Assembly: GCA_029834535.1 (NCBI GenBank)
Contig: JAQMWT010000428.1
Location: forward strand, 121,479-185,478
Direction of reading: 5' to 3'
DNA from: Chrysophaeum taylorii
Lineage: Eukaryota; Sar; Pelagophyceae; Pelagomonadales; Pelagomonadaceae
DNA: 64,000 nt
Shown: positions 1 to 11,622 of the stretch, piece by piece
Position numbering within the stretch: the first letter of the stretch is position 1
Layout of the letters: each line of letters starts with the position of its first letter
Notes under the pieces: model-generated
Told to the model about the DNA's origin: nothing
Database searches by the model: none
The model's input: only the letters and a program-made list of their open reading frames with translations
Translations under genes and position numbers: made by a program

Positions 1-165
1 CTCCCTTCTTCCTCCTACCTTTGCGTCTGATGAGAATTTGCGCGCTCTTGCTTCATCCGTCTTCCCCTCTGCGCGCATATCCTTTGTATTCTTGGTGCTT
101 CCTTGCGCTCATCCATTCTGGCTCTCTTGAGCCTGGCACACCGTAATAAATAAATAAATAAACAA
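1..165 (+). mobile_element. 3' end of a LINE-B family copy (copy A)
   Basis: The first 165 bases closely match 5890-6070, the 3' end of LINE-B copy B: the same pyrimidine-rich stretch, the same 'tctggctct..gagcctgg' segment, then an A-rich simple tail, here (AATA)n. Only the last part lies in the window, so this is the 3' terminus of an element that starts to the left. No coding sequence is visible. Confidence 0.75.
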
Positions 166-453
166 ACGAAGGCATTCGTGCCATGGTGCATCTTCCTTTT
201 ATGGGAGCTCCTTAAATTTCTCTTCTCTGCACTATATGTCTGTCTGTCTGTCTGTCTGCTGGAAGACTCTTCTGCCCCTGGCACGCGCCTTTTTTTTGTG
301 ATCACACTACAGGTTCTGAAGATGACGTGAAATCATCTGACGACAGTATGGAGCTAGTCAAAACTCACCGTACATCTGATGATGATGATGATCATATAAG
401 AAACACAGATTTAATATTATTCCCCATATGGCGTATTTGGCTATCTGCAATAT
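166..453. other. No gene; two short microsatellites
   Basis: I see no gene here. A (TGTC)n run lies at about 236-258 and a (GAT)n run at about 377-392. A similar TGTC/TGTT run occurs near 57757. Confidence 0.5.
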
Positions 454-790
454 TTGTATGGTATCATCCCATGGCACTTCAAAGTTTCAGTCACTTTTAG
501 ACATACATCGACTATCATGCTCAGAAGATCCATCCCCCCCGCTCATGTCCGCGCAGCCATAATCAGACTAAGCAAAGGCATCCACCACAGCTTATTAAAA
601 GGCGCTCTCCTACGTCGCTTAGCTGGGATCTATTTACCTCCAATGACTGTAACGGGTCTGGAACATCTTATCGCCTGTTGGTCTCTTCTCCATTCTATGC
701 AGGTTGTGCTATCGTCGACGATCGATCCTAAGGCCCTTCTTGATCTTCTTCTGGTCGACGTATACGTGACGTGCACGGTGAAACAGCGAG
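454..790 (+). pseudogene. Fragment of Copia ORF-B
   Basis: The frame opening at 454 encodes a stretch that aligns with the middle of ORF-B in the Copia elements at 25.4-27.4 kb and 33.0-34.9 kb. Shared features include 'AHVRAAIIR' against 'AHIRAAILR', a following block of leucines and lysines, and '..LE.LI..WSLL.S' before a DPKALL/TPDELL segment. Similarity fades near 790 and the frame runs on without homology to 927. It is a diverged relic with neither end, placed just upstream of LINE-B. Confidence 0.55.
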
Positions 791-2080
791 AATTAGCATC
801 CGCGTCCGACCCCACGTTTCTAACAGACTCATGGTTGCCGAGTACCGCTCACGGCTCCACGTGCCGATTGCGTTCGTTGTTCGTAGCCTGGTTCTCGTAC
901 CGTCTTGGCGCGAGGCCGCCGAAATAGGGGGCGTCAAATACGTTTCGATTGTCACCCCGACGAATTGCGGATCCACAGCGAACCAGCCGGTGTCGCCCGC
1001 GTTTTGGTCCGCCGTGTCCACAGCTGGATGGGCGGAGGTTCACGGCATTTCTGGTGCCCACAGCTCTAGATGACCCGGGCCCTCGTGGACGACGTCTACG
1101 CCGGCGTTTAGTTCTAACACCGACCTTGCAGCTGCTGCGGATATCCCCGCAAAGTTCGCCCCTGTACTCTCGACACCATTCGCACCGTAAGCCAAATGCG
1201 GATGAATCGCACTACGCAAATGTCCTGGCTCCTCTTATACGAGAGGAGTGGGACCGTTACTGGTCTACGCGGTGGCGGCGTTTCGGCAAAACACCAGGCC
1301 TCTCTGGTGTCATGGTTGACATGGTTTAAGGCCTTCGTCCAGAGCAACACGACGACCTTTTGCGTCTACTCATTGCTGCTTGCGCGACGCGTTGTATACT
1401 CTCGGAGCGGAAGGAGCGGGCTACTGTTCCAATCCCGAAGATCCCTGGCAATCGTAGAGATGTCGCGTCCTATCACGCTGATGGACACGACACCATCATG
1501 AAGGCCTACTGGTCGGCTATCTTCGGCCGCATTACACCTATCTGGGAACATTGCAAAATTTTCGATGCAAGGCAATATGGTTCACGGGCTGGTAGTGACG
1601 TTCATTCGCCATTCGCAATCGCTGCGTCTTTGTCTGAATTGGAATGTGCGGACCATGCATGTGCCCTTGCTTGCAGTTGCCCAAGACATTTCGAAGGCCT
1701 ACGATAGTGTTCCTGTTTGGTTAGGCTAGGAGATGGATGGCCTTACGTCCCTTTGGATTACCCGACTTTTTTACCGACTACTACCTACAACCTCCCTCGC
1801 ACCACGGCCGGCTTATGCTTTGTTGATTATGCTTTGTGCTATTCGATTACGCGCCGCGGCTTAGAGCTACGGGTCAACGTTGGCAACCTTTCTTCTTTGA
1901 GTTCTTCGCAATCCAATTCAACATAACGAAAACTCAACATAACGAAAACCAAAGCGCTGGGACTCGAGTGGTTCAAGGGCCCCCTCGATCTCGCGGCACA
2001 GTGCTGGCTGGCGGCCTTGGGTGTACGATACCGCCGTGAAATGGACGCTTACAGCTCGGTGTTGATGACCCGGGTCACAT

Positions 2081-2967
2081 TGGGCTTGGCGACAGCCGCA
2101 TCCGGGGGGGGGGTGCCGCGCGAGAACAGGAAGAGAACGCACCCCCATCACGACAGCTTAGCGCTGGGGGGTCGGTGTCCCCTCACCTAGGGCTCTCCTA
2201 TAGCGCTGGGGGATCGCCCCCCCCCCCACCCACCCTAGGACGCACCGCAGTACCTGAGTGGCTGTACAAGGTATAGGCTACAGTTTGGTAGGGAAATTGG
2301 ATTTCGAGTGGGGTGTTTGGCGACGCTGAATGGGTCGCAAGGAATGTGGCGGCCTCATGGTAGAATATGGCGTCTCCGAGGTCCATAAGGTAGTCGCGGA
2401 GGTTCTCCTCGGGAGCTAGGCTCTCATCCTCCTCCTCCTCCTCCTCCTCCTCGAGGGCGGGCTCGTCGACGGAGTCTGGCTCGTAGGCCTCGCCATGTCC
2501 ACCGGGGGCGGTTCGTTGACGTCATCATCGTCGTCTTGAGGACAGGACGCGTACAATATCCCGACGACAAGTTTTACTCTGGCTCGAAGTCGCGCGTATG
2601 GCTATGGCACAGTGATTTATTTTCCTGCAGCCGCGCTCCCTCGGGTCCTTTTTTTTTACGCCTATGCCCGAAAAGAGCGCGAGGCTAGCAGAGGCGCTCC
2701 CTCCCGGCCGAGTCGCCGGCACCCAGTCCGTGGCCGTCCCTAGTTCTATTGCTATGCTGACCACCTGGGCGCTCGGCAAGCATTTAAGGCACTTCTAGAG
2801 TGCGCGCGCGGTGGTCAGGTCAGACACCCCCCTTGCACGAAACTTTCGTGCTGGGAGGTCGCAGACTCCCCCCCCCCCCCGGACACAAAACTTTAGTGCT
2901 GGGGGCCCGCCCAGCAAAACGCTGCTCTCGCGCCCCCCTCCTCCTCGGATGCGGCTGTCGCCAAGCC
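2081..2967. repeat. 22-bp inverted repeat around a low-complexity insert in LINE-B
   Basis: The 22 bases at 2081-2102 are the exact reverse complement of 2946-2967. Between them lie long G and C runs (near 2105, 2217 and 2867), a (CTC)n run near 2427-2450, and no LINE-like protein. The distance from RT motif A (about 1690) to the thumb (about 2990) is far more than the family needs, so an insertion or local inversion has split the gene here. Imperfect repeats of an 'acttt.gtgctggg' segment lie near 2840 and 2890. Confidence 0.5.
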
Positions 2968-4479
2968 TTGAGCCTCGATCAGCCAAACGTGGTGAAATTT
3001 CTGTTATTCCTTTTGACCACGGTGTGCGGTACTTGGGGATCCAGTGGCCTCCCGCAGTCGAGTATCTTGACGTTTACGTTGCAGATTCAATTCGTCATAT
3101 TGTCGACGATTTTGTGGCTAAGCTCCGCGCCGTTCCGGTATCCCCGGATAGCATACCTTCTTGACCAAGTGCTCTGGAGCAAGCTTGCCTATCGCTTTCG
3201 TTTTGACCGTTTCGAACAGTGCTTTGTGGATTTACTTCAACGTGAAGTGGAGTCTCTGTTCTCTGTTGTTGAAGCGAGCACGTTCGGGCGAACGAACTAA
3301 TCGGTTGGTTTTATACGAACACCCGCAAACCTCGGAGGTGATGCCGGCTTACCATCCTGGGTTGACAAAATTCATGCGGATCGTCTGGAATGGATGGCGC
3401 GTTTGTTGCATCGGGGTGGCCTCGCGACACGGTTGATTGAGGCGCTCATTCGCCAGGCTCGAATGCGTTCTGGCGCCAGTTCTCCCGTCTTCGAATCCAG
3501 CCATATGCTGCAAATGCCAAATAGATCACCTCTATTGCCACGGACCGCACACGTTTCGGGTGGGTGGAGGGCACCATCGTATGGGCCAGTTCAAATGACG
3601 TGCAACTTACTGGGGGTGGTCCGCTCCCTTGCTCCGCTGCTCCATCCGATCGCACTGTTGTCGATCTCGCGCTCGCTGTTGGTTGGCCTGTCCCTGATAC
3701 AATCAAGCTGCAACGGGTGTGCCTCGAGAACGAGGTCTGGTGGTCCACTTCCTTCCTCGCGGCGGACGGATGTACCTTCCATGAAGCATGTATTCCTCGT
3801 TCAGCGGTGGACCGTGCTTGGTTCGTCGCGCGCTTTAAGACATTACTCCGCGTGGATGCTGCCGGTCTTGTTGGGTCCGAATTTCGGGCCGATCGCGCCA
3901 TGGCAGGTATCATCCGTGGTGACGCTGCCTTGTGCATGTTTGACGGCCACCTGCGCATAGTTGAGGTGCAAGACACGGACGGTGATAAATCGCGCTCGTC
4001 TGTGAATTGGAATTCCGGACGTATCACCGCGAGCTGCAGCCAGGTACAGCTGACGGTAAACTCGAAGGGGTTTGGTACGAGTGTCGTATCCACGGTGTCA
4101 CGGGCCGCGGCAGACACCACACACGCATCCTTTTTTGCGCTGGCGGTGACCAATACCCTTTGACCCCCTTTGACCTCCAAAGGCTGTGCGACCGTTTCGT
4201 GTGCTTCCCTATGATTTGTCACTTGACTGGGATCCTGCAGCATGGTTTGTCCCGAAAGCCACGGCCGTTACGGTCTCTTGCGTCGGTATGCGTCGCCTTC
4301 CCGTGTTCAAAACGCCGCCGCCCCGCTGGCGAGTTTCATCGGAAACCTTTCTCTTTGCCGTTAAATCCCGATGCAATGCGTAACGAAATTATTACTTGTT
4401 TCCATACCCGCCGCCGCGCATCCAACCCCGCCTCCCACGTCCTCCACTCTTCCCCCGACCTCGGTTCCGGCACCTACGC

Positions 4480-5060
4480 TGCCGACTGTCGCCGCCCGGT
4501 TTCGTATGTGGGCAACGCCTCGTTCTGCGCTTGATGGCTGTGGTCCTAGACCGCCCATCAATCATCTCTACGTGGCCAATGACGGATCCGTGTTCAAAGG
4601 TGGGGGCGGAGCCGCTGTAGCCATTTTCGATCCTTCGGCCCCTCGCCTCTACACTTTCGCTTTGCGGGTCGCTCCCGGTCCTGGAACTCTATCTGCGTAT
4701 CGTGCTGAGGTCATAGGCAGAATCTATGCCGCCGCACAAGCTGCACTTTTGGTCCCTACGTGATGTACTCCCTCGGCTACCTGTCAAAGCTGTTCTTGAC
4801 AATAAAGGCGCTGTGCTCGCACATTCTGGCCTCTCGCAGCGCGTGCCAGTCACATCCAGCGATATTTGGGATGAGACTGCGCACTTCACTCCACGCTCAA
4901 CGACACATTTTGGTTCATTTCACCTCGAGTGGGTGCAAGGCCACCCGGAACGTCGCAAATCTTCTTCCCAGTTCACCTTTGTCGAGTCTCTCCAACATCA
5001 TCTTGTTGATGGCCTTGCGGCGCATGGCCGGTGTGGAGCGAGTGCGGATGAACCTTCTCG
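4480..5060 (+). pseudogene. RNase H domain of LINE-B, frameshifted
   Basis: This part of the LINE-B polymerase would remove the RNA strand after first-strand synthesis. The first acidic residue lies in 'YVANDGSV' (about 4580) and the second in 'YRAEVIG' (about 4705). After a frame change near 4750-4770 come 'AVLDNKGA' (third acidic residue, about 4795), 'LEWVQGHPERR' and 'DGLAAHG', which match the last RNase H blocks. Order and spacing fit the family. The frame change separates the catalytic residues, so the domain is inactive here unless the break is a consensus error. Confidence 0.75.
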
Positions 5061-5479
5061 CATGCTTTTCTGCCATGGCCGACACTTGTTCGTCACCTTC
5101 CAGCGGCGCCGTCTCTTTGATGGGGTTCGCTCCACTTTGCTGACGCAGCTTGGCATTGCGCGCCTTCGTGCTTATGAGCCTGCCGACGTCCGTCCTCTCA
5201 ATTTGCTGTTCCGGACGTCTTTTGTCGGCTCGTGCAAGTCATTCATGACGCGTGCCATGCAGGTCAAGTTCCTCGTGGCGCAATTAGCCACCCGACAGCG
5301 CTCTGCTGCCTGGAGATTTGTTGTCCCTGATCACACGTGTCGCTGTTGTCGCCGCCCTGGTTCTTCCGAGTCCCTTCACCATCTTCTGACTACCTGCCCA
5401 CATCCCATTTTGACGACGGCGAGACAGAGTTATTGGCTACTCTGCTGCTCGATCCGCTTGTATTTGCCAGCTTGACTTT

Positions 5480-6076
5480 ACAGGACCGGTCGTCTTCACG
5501 TCCCTCTGCTTCCCACACTGCTCTTGTGCTTGATCTACGACCACGACGTTCGTCTGCCCTACCCTTCGCATATGGCACCGACGCTGCATGTGACTTCGTG
5601 CGCGGTCGTTTGCGGGCGGCGCTTATTGACGTCCTTGTTGCTCGTGACGTCGATGCTGATGACGTGTGGTTATCTCGTCTTCTCGCGACATTTGGCTGCC
5701 TCGCCCGGACAAAATTATGGAGGCCTGTTTGGGAGGTTTCGCATCATGCGCTGCAACGGTCGCTTAGCGTCGTCTCCTCGTGTCTATTTTTATTGTTTAT
5801 TTATTTATTTATTATTTTCATCACCACGCCTGCCGCTACTCTCTATTCTTCTTTCCCCTCGCCCTCTTTGAGCTCCTTGCGTCACTCCTTTTGCCTTGCT
5901 CCCTTCTTCCTACCTTTGCCTCTGATGAGAATGTGCGTTCTTGCTTCATCCGTCTTCCCCTCTGCGCGCATATCCTTTGTATTCTTGGTGCTTCCTTGTT
6001 TCCTTGCGCTCATCTATTCTGGCTCTTTGAGCCTGGGAGTTGCAAACCATAATAATAATAGTAATAATAATACACT
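5480..6076 (+). mobile_element. 3' region and tail of LINE-B copy B
   Basis: Downstream of the Cys/His motif the sequence becomes pyrimidine-rich and loses protein homology. The end repeats the segment seen at 1-165 and finishes in an (ATA)n-like tail at about 6048-6076. This marks the 3' terminus of a plus-strand insertion whose coding part is the broken LINE-B. Confidence 0.7.
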
Positions 6077-6737
6077 GGACGCGTCTCCCCCGTTGGTACA
6101 TAGGTTTCCGTTTTGGCCTCTAGTTCTGTTTCCACAAGTTGCGCTGAGCGAGATTTCACTCCCGCCTTCGTACAAACGGCCTCCTTGTATTGCCCCATCT
6201 CCTGCTCCATTTCTCCAGTTCTTTGCTATGGGTTCTCTTTCTACCACATGCGTTCAACCTGCGCTGAGCAGGATCACTCTCCCGCCTGACTACAAGCGGC
6301 GGACTTGGATCGCCCCATAACATGGGTGGTATTGGCGGCGACGGCGGTCGCGGCGGCCCTGCCTCTGAACCAGTCCCATCTCTCTACCCCAAACACTCGT
6401 TCTGGCCCCTTCCCAACCTACGTGCTCTGCGCTCATTTTGCTGTCCCCTCCGCCTCTCTTGCGCCTCATCCCACCATGCGCTCCTTTTGCCGTCTCCTCC
6501 AGTCTACGCCTCTCTTGCACCTCATCCTACAATGCGCTCTTTTTGTCGCTCTCACCACGCGTCTCACTGCGTTACCGCCCCTTCCGGGTTTTTCCCGTCT
6601 GCCTTGCCATTTTCTTTTTTGCTCCATCGCCTTCCTCTGCGGTCGTCTTTGGTCTTCTCTTCTTTTGTGTTTCTCTTCCTTTGAGCGATCATCGTTTTTC
6701 TGGCTCTCTGAGCCTGGGAGTTGCAAACCATAATAAT
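6077..6737 (+). mobile_element. Short element sharing the LINE-B 3' end (copy C)
   Basis: This 660-bp stretch ends in the same 'ctggctct.tgagcctgggagttgcaaacc' region (split here by one variable base) and A-rich tail as LINE-B, but has no RT in front of it. It contains two imperfect direct repeats of about 59 bp at about 6139-6197 and 6258-6317, and a second duplication around 6447-6540. It may be a 5'-truncated, rearranged LINE-B or a non-autonomous SINE-like derivative using the LINE-B 3' end. Open frames across it are low-complexity Ser/Leu/Phe strings and are not taken as genes. Confidence 0.5.
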
Positions 6738-6928
6738 TAGAGAACAGTAAAAATCACTGTGCCTCTGGTAGAGAATGGTGGCAGTGGTAGTGCTGCCTTT
6801 CGTCCTGTCCTCGAACGACACAAAGAGCAGCACGGTGTGCGACACAGCGATTTAGTGGTTGTAAGTGTGAATGCGATGAGGTTAAGGGGGAGGGGGGGTT
6901 CCTAACCCTAAGTGGGATTTTCTACCTC
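6738..6928. repeat. Left copy of the 190-bp direct repeat (LTR candidate of element X)
   Basis: It is closely similar along its whole length to 14906-15093, in the same orientation, starting TAGAGAACAG and ending TTTTCTACCTC. The pair brackets element X, which fits short LTRs. No canonical TG..CA ends are visible, and the outer flanks give at best a weak target duplication (TTAG left, CTAG right). The left flank is the tail of copy C. Confidence 0.5.
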
Positions 6929-7278
6929 GACGCCCTCGGCAGATTGAACTCGGGGATGAGCGAAATCTGGGACAAACAAAACAAATGTCTGGCCAAGGAC
7001 AAATGGATGTCGAGTCGTGAGGAGGTGTTGAAGGAAAGTAAGCGAAGTGCATGAAAGAGATAGAGGAAAACGAAACGCAGGTAGTGTGTGAAGTGAGAAA
7101 GGAGAAAGAGCGGAAGATCAAAGAAAGGAAAAAGCATCGATCGTGAGTAAGAAGAAAAGTGGAGGAAGATGCTAAGTAGGCTAGCGATGAAGTATGGCGA
7201 ATGTTGTGCGAGAGATCAGATCGTCATCTTGCTCGGTGGCTAATGATATAGGGGACGGTGCGTGCCGGTGGATAAATC

Positions 7279-8879
7279 CTAAGTGTCTGGGGGAGCATTT
7301 GAGTAGAGCAGGTGATCTAACGAATAATAACAGGAGGGATCATGGGTCAGGCAGTCGGGAATTGTGCAGCAGCAGACCAATGATTGATCGAAAGGCGAAT
7401 AATGAGAGTGGCCGTAGGGATGTGATTCTATTGTGGCTAATGTTGGACTTGTAAAGATTTGACGATGTGACGGAGCGCTAGCGTGATCCCATGAAGAGAT
7501 ATGACCATTTAACCAAATCGGTTTCGACATGGTAAGGTAATCGTCGTAATGAGAGCGAGTAAGGCGGAGCTGTTTCTGGAAGATGAGGGAACCAGAATTG
7601 CATGTCACATACGTGTCAAAGCTGTCGTCCTGAGTGTAGCGTGGGACAGCTGAAGCTAGGCTATGAACGTCTAAAATAATATGCGGATAATCGTAGCGCG
7701 ATGATGACATCGGGATAAAGTTGTCTGGGGGTGGCCATAAATATGAAAACTCTAAATTTGCTGTAGGTTTGGGTTCGTAGTCTCGTGTAAGTCGCCAGTG
7801 GCTATCATCAAAAGATGATTGGGCGGAGACTGAGGTTTGCGAGTGTATCGCGTATGATGGTGGGTACAGGCGTGTGTCCTGTGCTGACGAGTCGGTGCCA
7901 CGTGCAGAAAATGCAGAAGAGTTGGGCAACAGAAGAGAATGCCTGAAGGCGATGGACTGCTTGAAGATAGTGTCCGTGCCAGGGGGAGAGTTGACTTCGA
8001 AGGTATGGTCGAAGTCGCATCTTTCGTGTTCTATGTTGTAAAGTGATCCTGAACTGTTACAATCGACTAATACATTCATTTCATGTCCGGAGTCGTTTTC
8101 ATCAGAATCAAACGAAGCGTTTTCACCAGAATCAAACTTCCCTTGATGTACAAGCGCGAGGGAGCGTGGTGCATCCCTGGTGAATCGTGCAGTGACTGAA
8201 AGGGGAGACATTCGACAGAAGGGTGTTGTCGATATGCGAGAGCTGTACAGTTTACAACGTGTAGGGAGCGTATGTTGCAAGAGAGGATTAATCTGTGGAC
8301 GGGGGATGTCCGAAGAATGAACATGATGTGAGGTCCTGTCCATAATGCGAGAACTGTCCGGCAATGAGTCATGTGAGACTGTGGCAAGCAGCGAGTGCGT
8401 GGGAATGAAGAAGTGGATAGGCATGGCAGTTGACATCCTTTGATTAGTAACACAACTGGGTGGGGCTAGCGGTGTGCGGCAGTGAGATTCGGTGGAATGC
8501 TGAGAGCAGAGCGCGTGTCCAACCTGTGGAGATTGGGGATTATCTTCGCGGGTGCTACGGGAAGCGTCGGCTGGGTGCGAATCGCAATGGCGGCTGTTGG
8601 CCTCAGAGTTCTGCAAGATGGAACCTGCAGTGCGAACGGAGAGGAGCGAACCGAGTGCGTCATAGGAGCGTAATACGCTAGTGCAGTCTGAGTTGTGTCC
8701 GAAGCATGATTCTGATAACAATGTCGACGGATGCGAGATATGATCAGAACTGGACGAGGATTTCGTGTGAAGTTGTGTTGTAACCGAACCATAATGGTGC
8801 AGAGCTTCAACGTCAAGCATAGTGCTGGGAGGGACGTGAAAAGAGGTGAGCAAAGTACTCTGCGTGCGGCTATCATTTG
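7279..8879 (-). CDS. Element X, last frame: Ser/His-rich protein of unknown function
   Basis: This is a long minus-strand frame of about 525 residues ending at 7279. It has no ATG at its upstream edge and is cut off there by the LINE-C insertion, so it is probably the C-terminal part of the frame seen beyond the insertion at 9481-10567. Once LINE-C and one copy of the GTGGC target duplication are removed, the two frames still differ, so a further small indel is needed. The product is rich in Ser, His, Asp and Thr, with an acidic 'DSGENASFDSDENDSG' patch near the middle. I see no membrane segment or known motif. Confidence 0.4.
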
Positions 8880-8884
8880 GTGGC

Positions 8885-9475
8885 GGGCATTTATTGCGCG
8901 AGACTAGCGATAACTGTGACCTCGTCTATGTCTCGCTCGTCCTGGCCATCCTCCTTCACGGTGCGGAATCGTGGTGCCTCACCGAGGTCCTGTTCCGCCG
9001 GCTGCGGTGTTTCCACGCGCAGTGCGCCCGCGTCATGTGTCGTGTGACCCGGAAACACACCTGGTCCCACCACATCTCAACGGAGATCCTGCGGCGGCGC
9101 CTCGGCCTCGAGTCCATCGACGTCTACGTCACGCGCCGCCAGCTCCGCTGGGCCGGTCACGTCGCCCGCATGCCCTTCTCCCGACTCCCTCGCAAGATGC
9201 TCTCGTCTTGGGTCCGCTCCAAGCGCCCACCGGGGGCTCCGCAGATGACGTACGGGAGGTCGCTCGCCAAGGCACTCCGGAAATGCGACATCCCCTTCAA
9301 CTCGTGGCACGACCTCGCACAAGACCGCGCGCAGTGGCGGTCCGCCATCCATGCAATTTCTTCCCAAGCTTCTACCCCAACTGTGTGATTTTTTGCTCTG
9401 TGATCCTGGACCGGCTACTACCGGCCCAGCCTGGCTCCCATGCCCGGGAGAGGTCCGAAGTTAGTTAGTTAGTTA
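8885..9475 (+). mobile_element. LINE-C, 5'-truncated insertion with (GTTA)n tail
   Basis: The plus-strand frame encodes the C-terminal end of a LINE polymerase: 'ILLHGAESW', a Cys/His stretch, then 'RRQLRWAGHVARMP' and 'RKMLSSWV', which match the block after the RT domain in many LINEs. The 3' untranslated part contains a short hairpin (CTCCC..CGGGAG class) and ends in (GTTA)n. Only about 590 bp remain, so the copy is heavily 5'-truncated. GTGGC occurs at 8880-8884 and again at 9476-9480, a plausible short target duplication. It splits an element X frame. Its 3' end is shared with the SINE-like repeats at 19618 and 24784. Confidence 0.8.
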
Positions 9476-9480
9476 GTGGC

Positions 9481-10567
9481 TTTGGCGTGACTGAACTTCG
9501 TTTGCATATGGCAGCATGCTGGATAAAATCGAGCGAGGGTGGAATGCTGAAACCTGAGAGGTCTGACCTGCGAGAGATTGACGGAAGAGCGTGGGAGGAT
9601 CTGAATTGCATTGATGACGGAACTTAGTGTCATCACAAATCGTCGGGGATTGGATCGTCGGGAGTCGCGTTGAAGCGGAGAGGAACGATGAATACTTATC
9701 AGGTCTTTGCGTGTGACAGAGGTCCTTAGAAAGAGGGACTTCGGTACATGCCGTGAATTGTGTTCCGATGTAGCCAGAGTAGCCATAGGAGGTATGACTG
9801 ATACGAATCGAAACGAATCTTGTCGTCGGTGGAATACTAATGCGCCCTCGTAATTCGAACTGGGTGAAATCTTCGAATTGCCGGTGAGACCGAGAGACCA
9901 TGATTGCGAAACGAGCGCAGAGCCGGGCGGCGGTCGGAGGGGGCGCTTCAGTGGTGGCTGAGACGACAGTGTTCTGTGTATCATGAAGCGAAAGGTGTTT
10001 GGGCATCGTACTGTGCGACAAGCGAGCGTGCGTCTCAGTTGACTGTGAGTGTACCATGGGTATGGCGCAATGTTTGTAGTCTAAACCGAGAGGGGCGGTG
10101 AGCGTGCCGTCGCGAGTGCATTGTAGCCTGTGCGGTGTCTGGGCTTTAATCAGAATAAGACATATGACGTCATACAAAGCGATGGGAGCTGAATCAGACG
10201 TGGTGGGACTGGCTAGTAGTGCCGGGAGCAGCATGTCGGGGGTGGTGCTCGGAGATGAGAGTGGAACGCAGTCCACTTCTATCTTGATTGCCGTGTGTCG
10301 CGGTACTATGGGCGTAAACAAATGACATGAAGTAAATGCCTGTGTCCCAAACGAGAATGCGGTTATAGTCGCATGGGGAGGTTTCATTTTGTCTCTGCTG
10401 CAGTCAAATGCTTTGGGGGAAACCAATGGAGAAACCATGAGCACATGGGTGGCGTCCGGTGGCCAAAGTTCCTGTGGGAGTGGTTGAGGTGACTCCAAAG
10501 TAGGATTCCTTCTTGGGTATGACTCAAGCGTTGCAATGAGTTCATGCTCGAGATCATAGCCGTCCAT
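9481..10567 (-). CDS. Element X, fourth frame (N-terminal part)
   Basis: This frame starts with ATG at 10565-10567, overlapping the stop codon of the previous frame (10567-10569) in the five-base arrangement TAATG. It runs about 360 residues until LINE-C interrupts it. The product is rich in Ser, Thr, Pro and His and has no motif I recognise. The overlap could be real termination-reinitiation coupling or simply a frame break in one longer gene. The coding run and absence of stops support a real ancestral protein. Confidence 0.4.
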
Positions 10568-11622
10568 TAGATGACTTGAGGTGGTCGCGAATGAGCGATA
10601 CGTCGACCTGGTGTCAGGGGAGACCGAGGTGGTGCAGTGACCTGACTGGCTGAGGTAGTGAGGTAGCCGTGCTGGTAAAATTCCAGCGGGTGCGCATAAC
10701 TCTGCAGAGTGCTGACATTGGCTTGTGCCTGATCTGAAGTCGTGCAGGAAGGCGAGATCGTCTGTGCTAATACGGATTGCAGCGACAGGGAAGGGTCAGG
10801 TGCCTGGGGGGCTGAGAGGCGGCCTTTGTATTCCAGAGGCGAAGGGGTCAAGCAAAGCTGTAGCTTCGTCTCGTCGTGATCGGATAGGCGCAATGAGCTT
10901 GTGCGCATGATCGTGGTGCGCTTACCTGTGTCTTCATGATGTACCTTTGTGTCCTGTGGTGGTGCTTCTGCGAGCGGGACATTTCTTAGGGATTGGTCCA
11001 TCGGATGGGGTGCATCAGTTATGAATGAGACAGGAGCCAGTAGCAGTGCAAGGTCAGGTGACAGAACGTTTGCGTGGTCGAGTAATTGAGCGTTGGACCT
11101 GAGCATCGTCTGCATAGTCTGGAACCGTGCTGTGCAGTTGGTTTGCGTTGTCTCGTCTGCTACATCAATGAGCTGGCTGGTGTAGCTGGCCGTTGTGGTC
11201 TTATCTTTCGTCTTGTCGCTCAATAGAGACTGCGGGATAGTACTCGTTGCTATGTGCGAGACTTTAAGTAGCTGTTGAGCCTTTGTTGAGAGCTGAGTGC
11301 TCTCTTGTCTGGCAGTTTCTGTTGCTTTGGAGTTCCAGAGACATGATTGCGCAGCTTCAGACGTCTTGGCATTGGGGATTGCCATAAAGTAACTCGTAAG
11401 TTCAAAGTCGGACGTCGGAAAATGCATCGAAAGACCTGTGAGGTCACCAATTGAAATGCGCCTTCGTAAGGCGTGCGCGACGTGGTGCGGGCGCGAGCGA
11501 CTTAGGTTGGTAATCTGAAGGGCGTGAGATACGTAGCGGCGCAGAGTGTCGGTGGAAATGACGAGTGTCTTGGTGTTAAAGGCGGTGACGCGGAGAGCAT
11601 CGAAAAGCGTGTCATGCTCCAA
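10567..11622 (-). CDS. Element X, third frame: unknown Ser/Thr-rich protein
   Basis: The open frame is about 350 residues, ends in the TAATG overlap with the next frame, and has no clear ATG at its 5' edge. It overlaps the previous frame by about 120 bases. Composition is rich in Ser, Thr, Leu and Gln. A central region with regular hydrophobic spacing could form helices, but I see no catalytic motif. It is most simply a continuation of one long gene after a frame change. Confidence 0.35.
   Translation of the reverse strand: MEHDTLFDALRVTAFNTKTLVISTDTLRRYVSHALQITNLSRSRPHHVAHALRRRISIGDLTGLSMHFPTSDFELTSYFMAIPNAKTSEAAQSCLWNSKATETARQESTQLSTKAQQLLKVSHIATSTIPQSLLSDKTKDKTTTASYTSQLIDVADETTQTNCTARFQTMQTMLRSNAQLLDHANVLSPDLALLLAPVSFITDAPHPMDQSLRNVPLAEAPPQDTKVHHEDTGKRTTIMRTSSLRLSDHDETKLQLCLTPSPLEYKGRLSAPQAPDPSLSLQSVLAQTISPSCTTSDQAQANVSTLQSYAHPLEFYQHGYLTTSASQVTAPPRSPLTPGRRIAHSRPPQVI

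Larger units (their letters stand above)
930..5480 (+). pseudogene. LINE-B ORF2: reverse transcriptase and RNase H, broken
   Basis: Plus-strand frames carry pieces of a non-LTR retrotransposon polymerase in the expected order. At about 1400-1720 are RT finger and palm pieces ('VPIPKIPG', 'QYGSRAGSD', then 'DISKAYDSV', RT motif A). At about 2990-3160 is a thumb-like 'VRYLGIQW'. A linker follows at 3564-4163, RNase H at 4.5-5.05 kb, and a Cys/His motif at 5335-5400 (CRCC..HHLL..CP). The frames change repeatedly, stops intervene, and RT motifs B and C (the YADD box) were not found. The combination of RT, RNase H and a C-terminal Cys/His motif suggests an I-like LINE. It cannot be functional as it stands. 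Confidence 0.75.
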
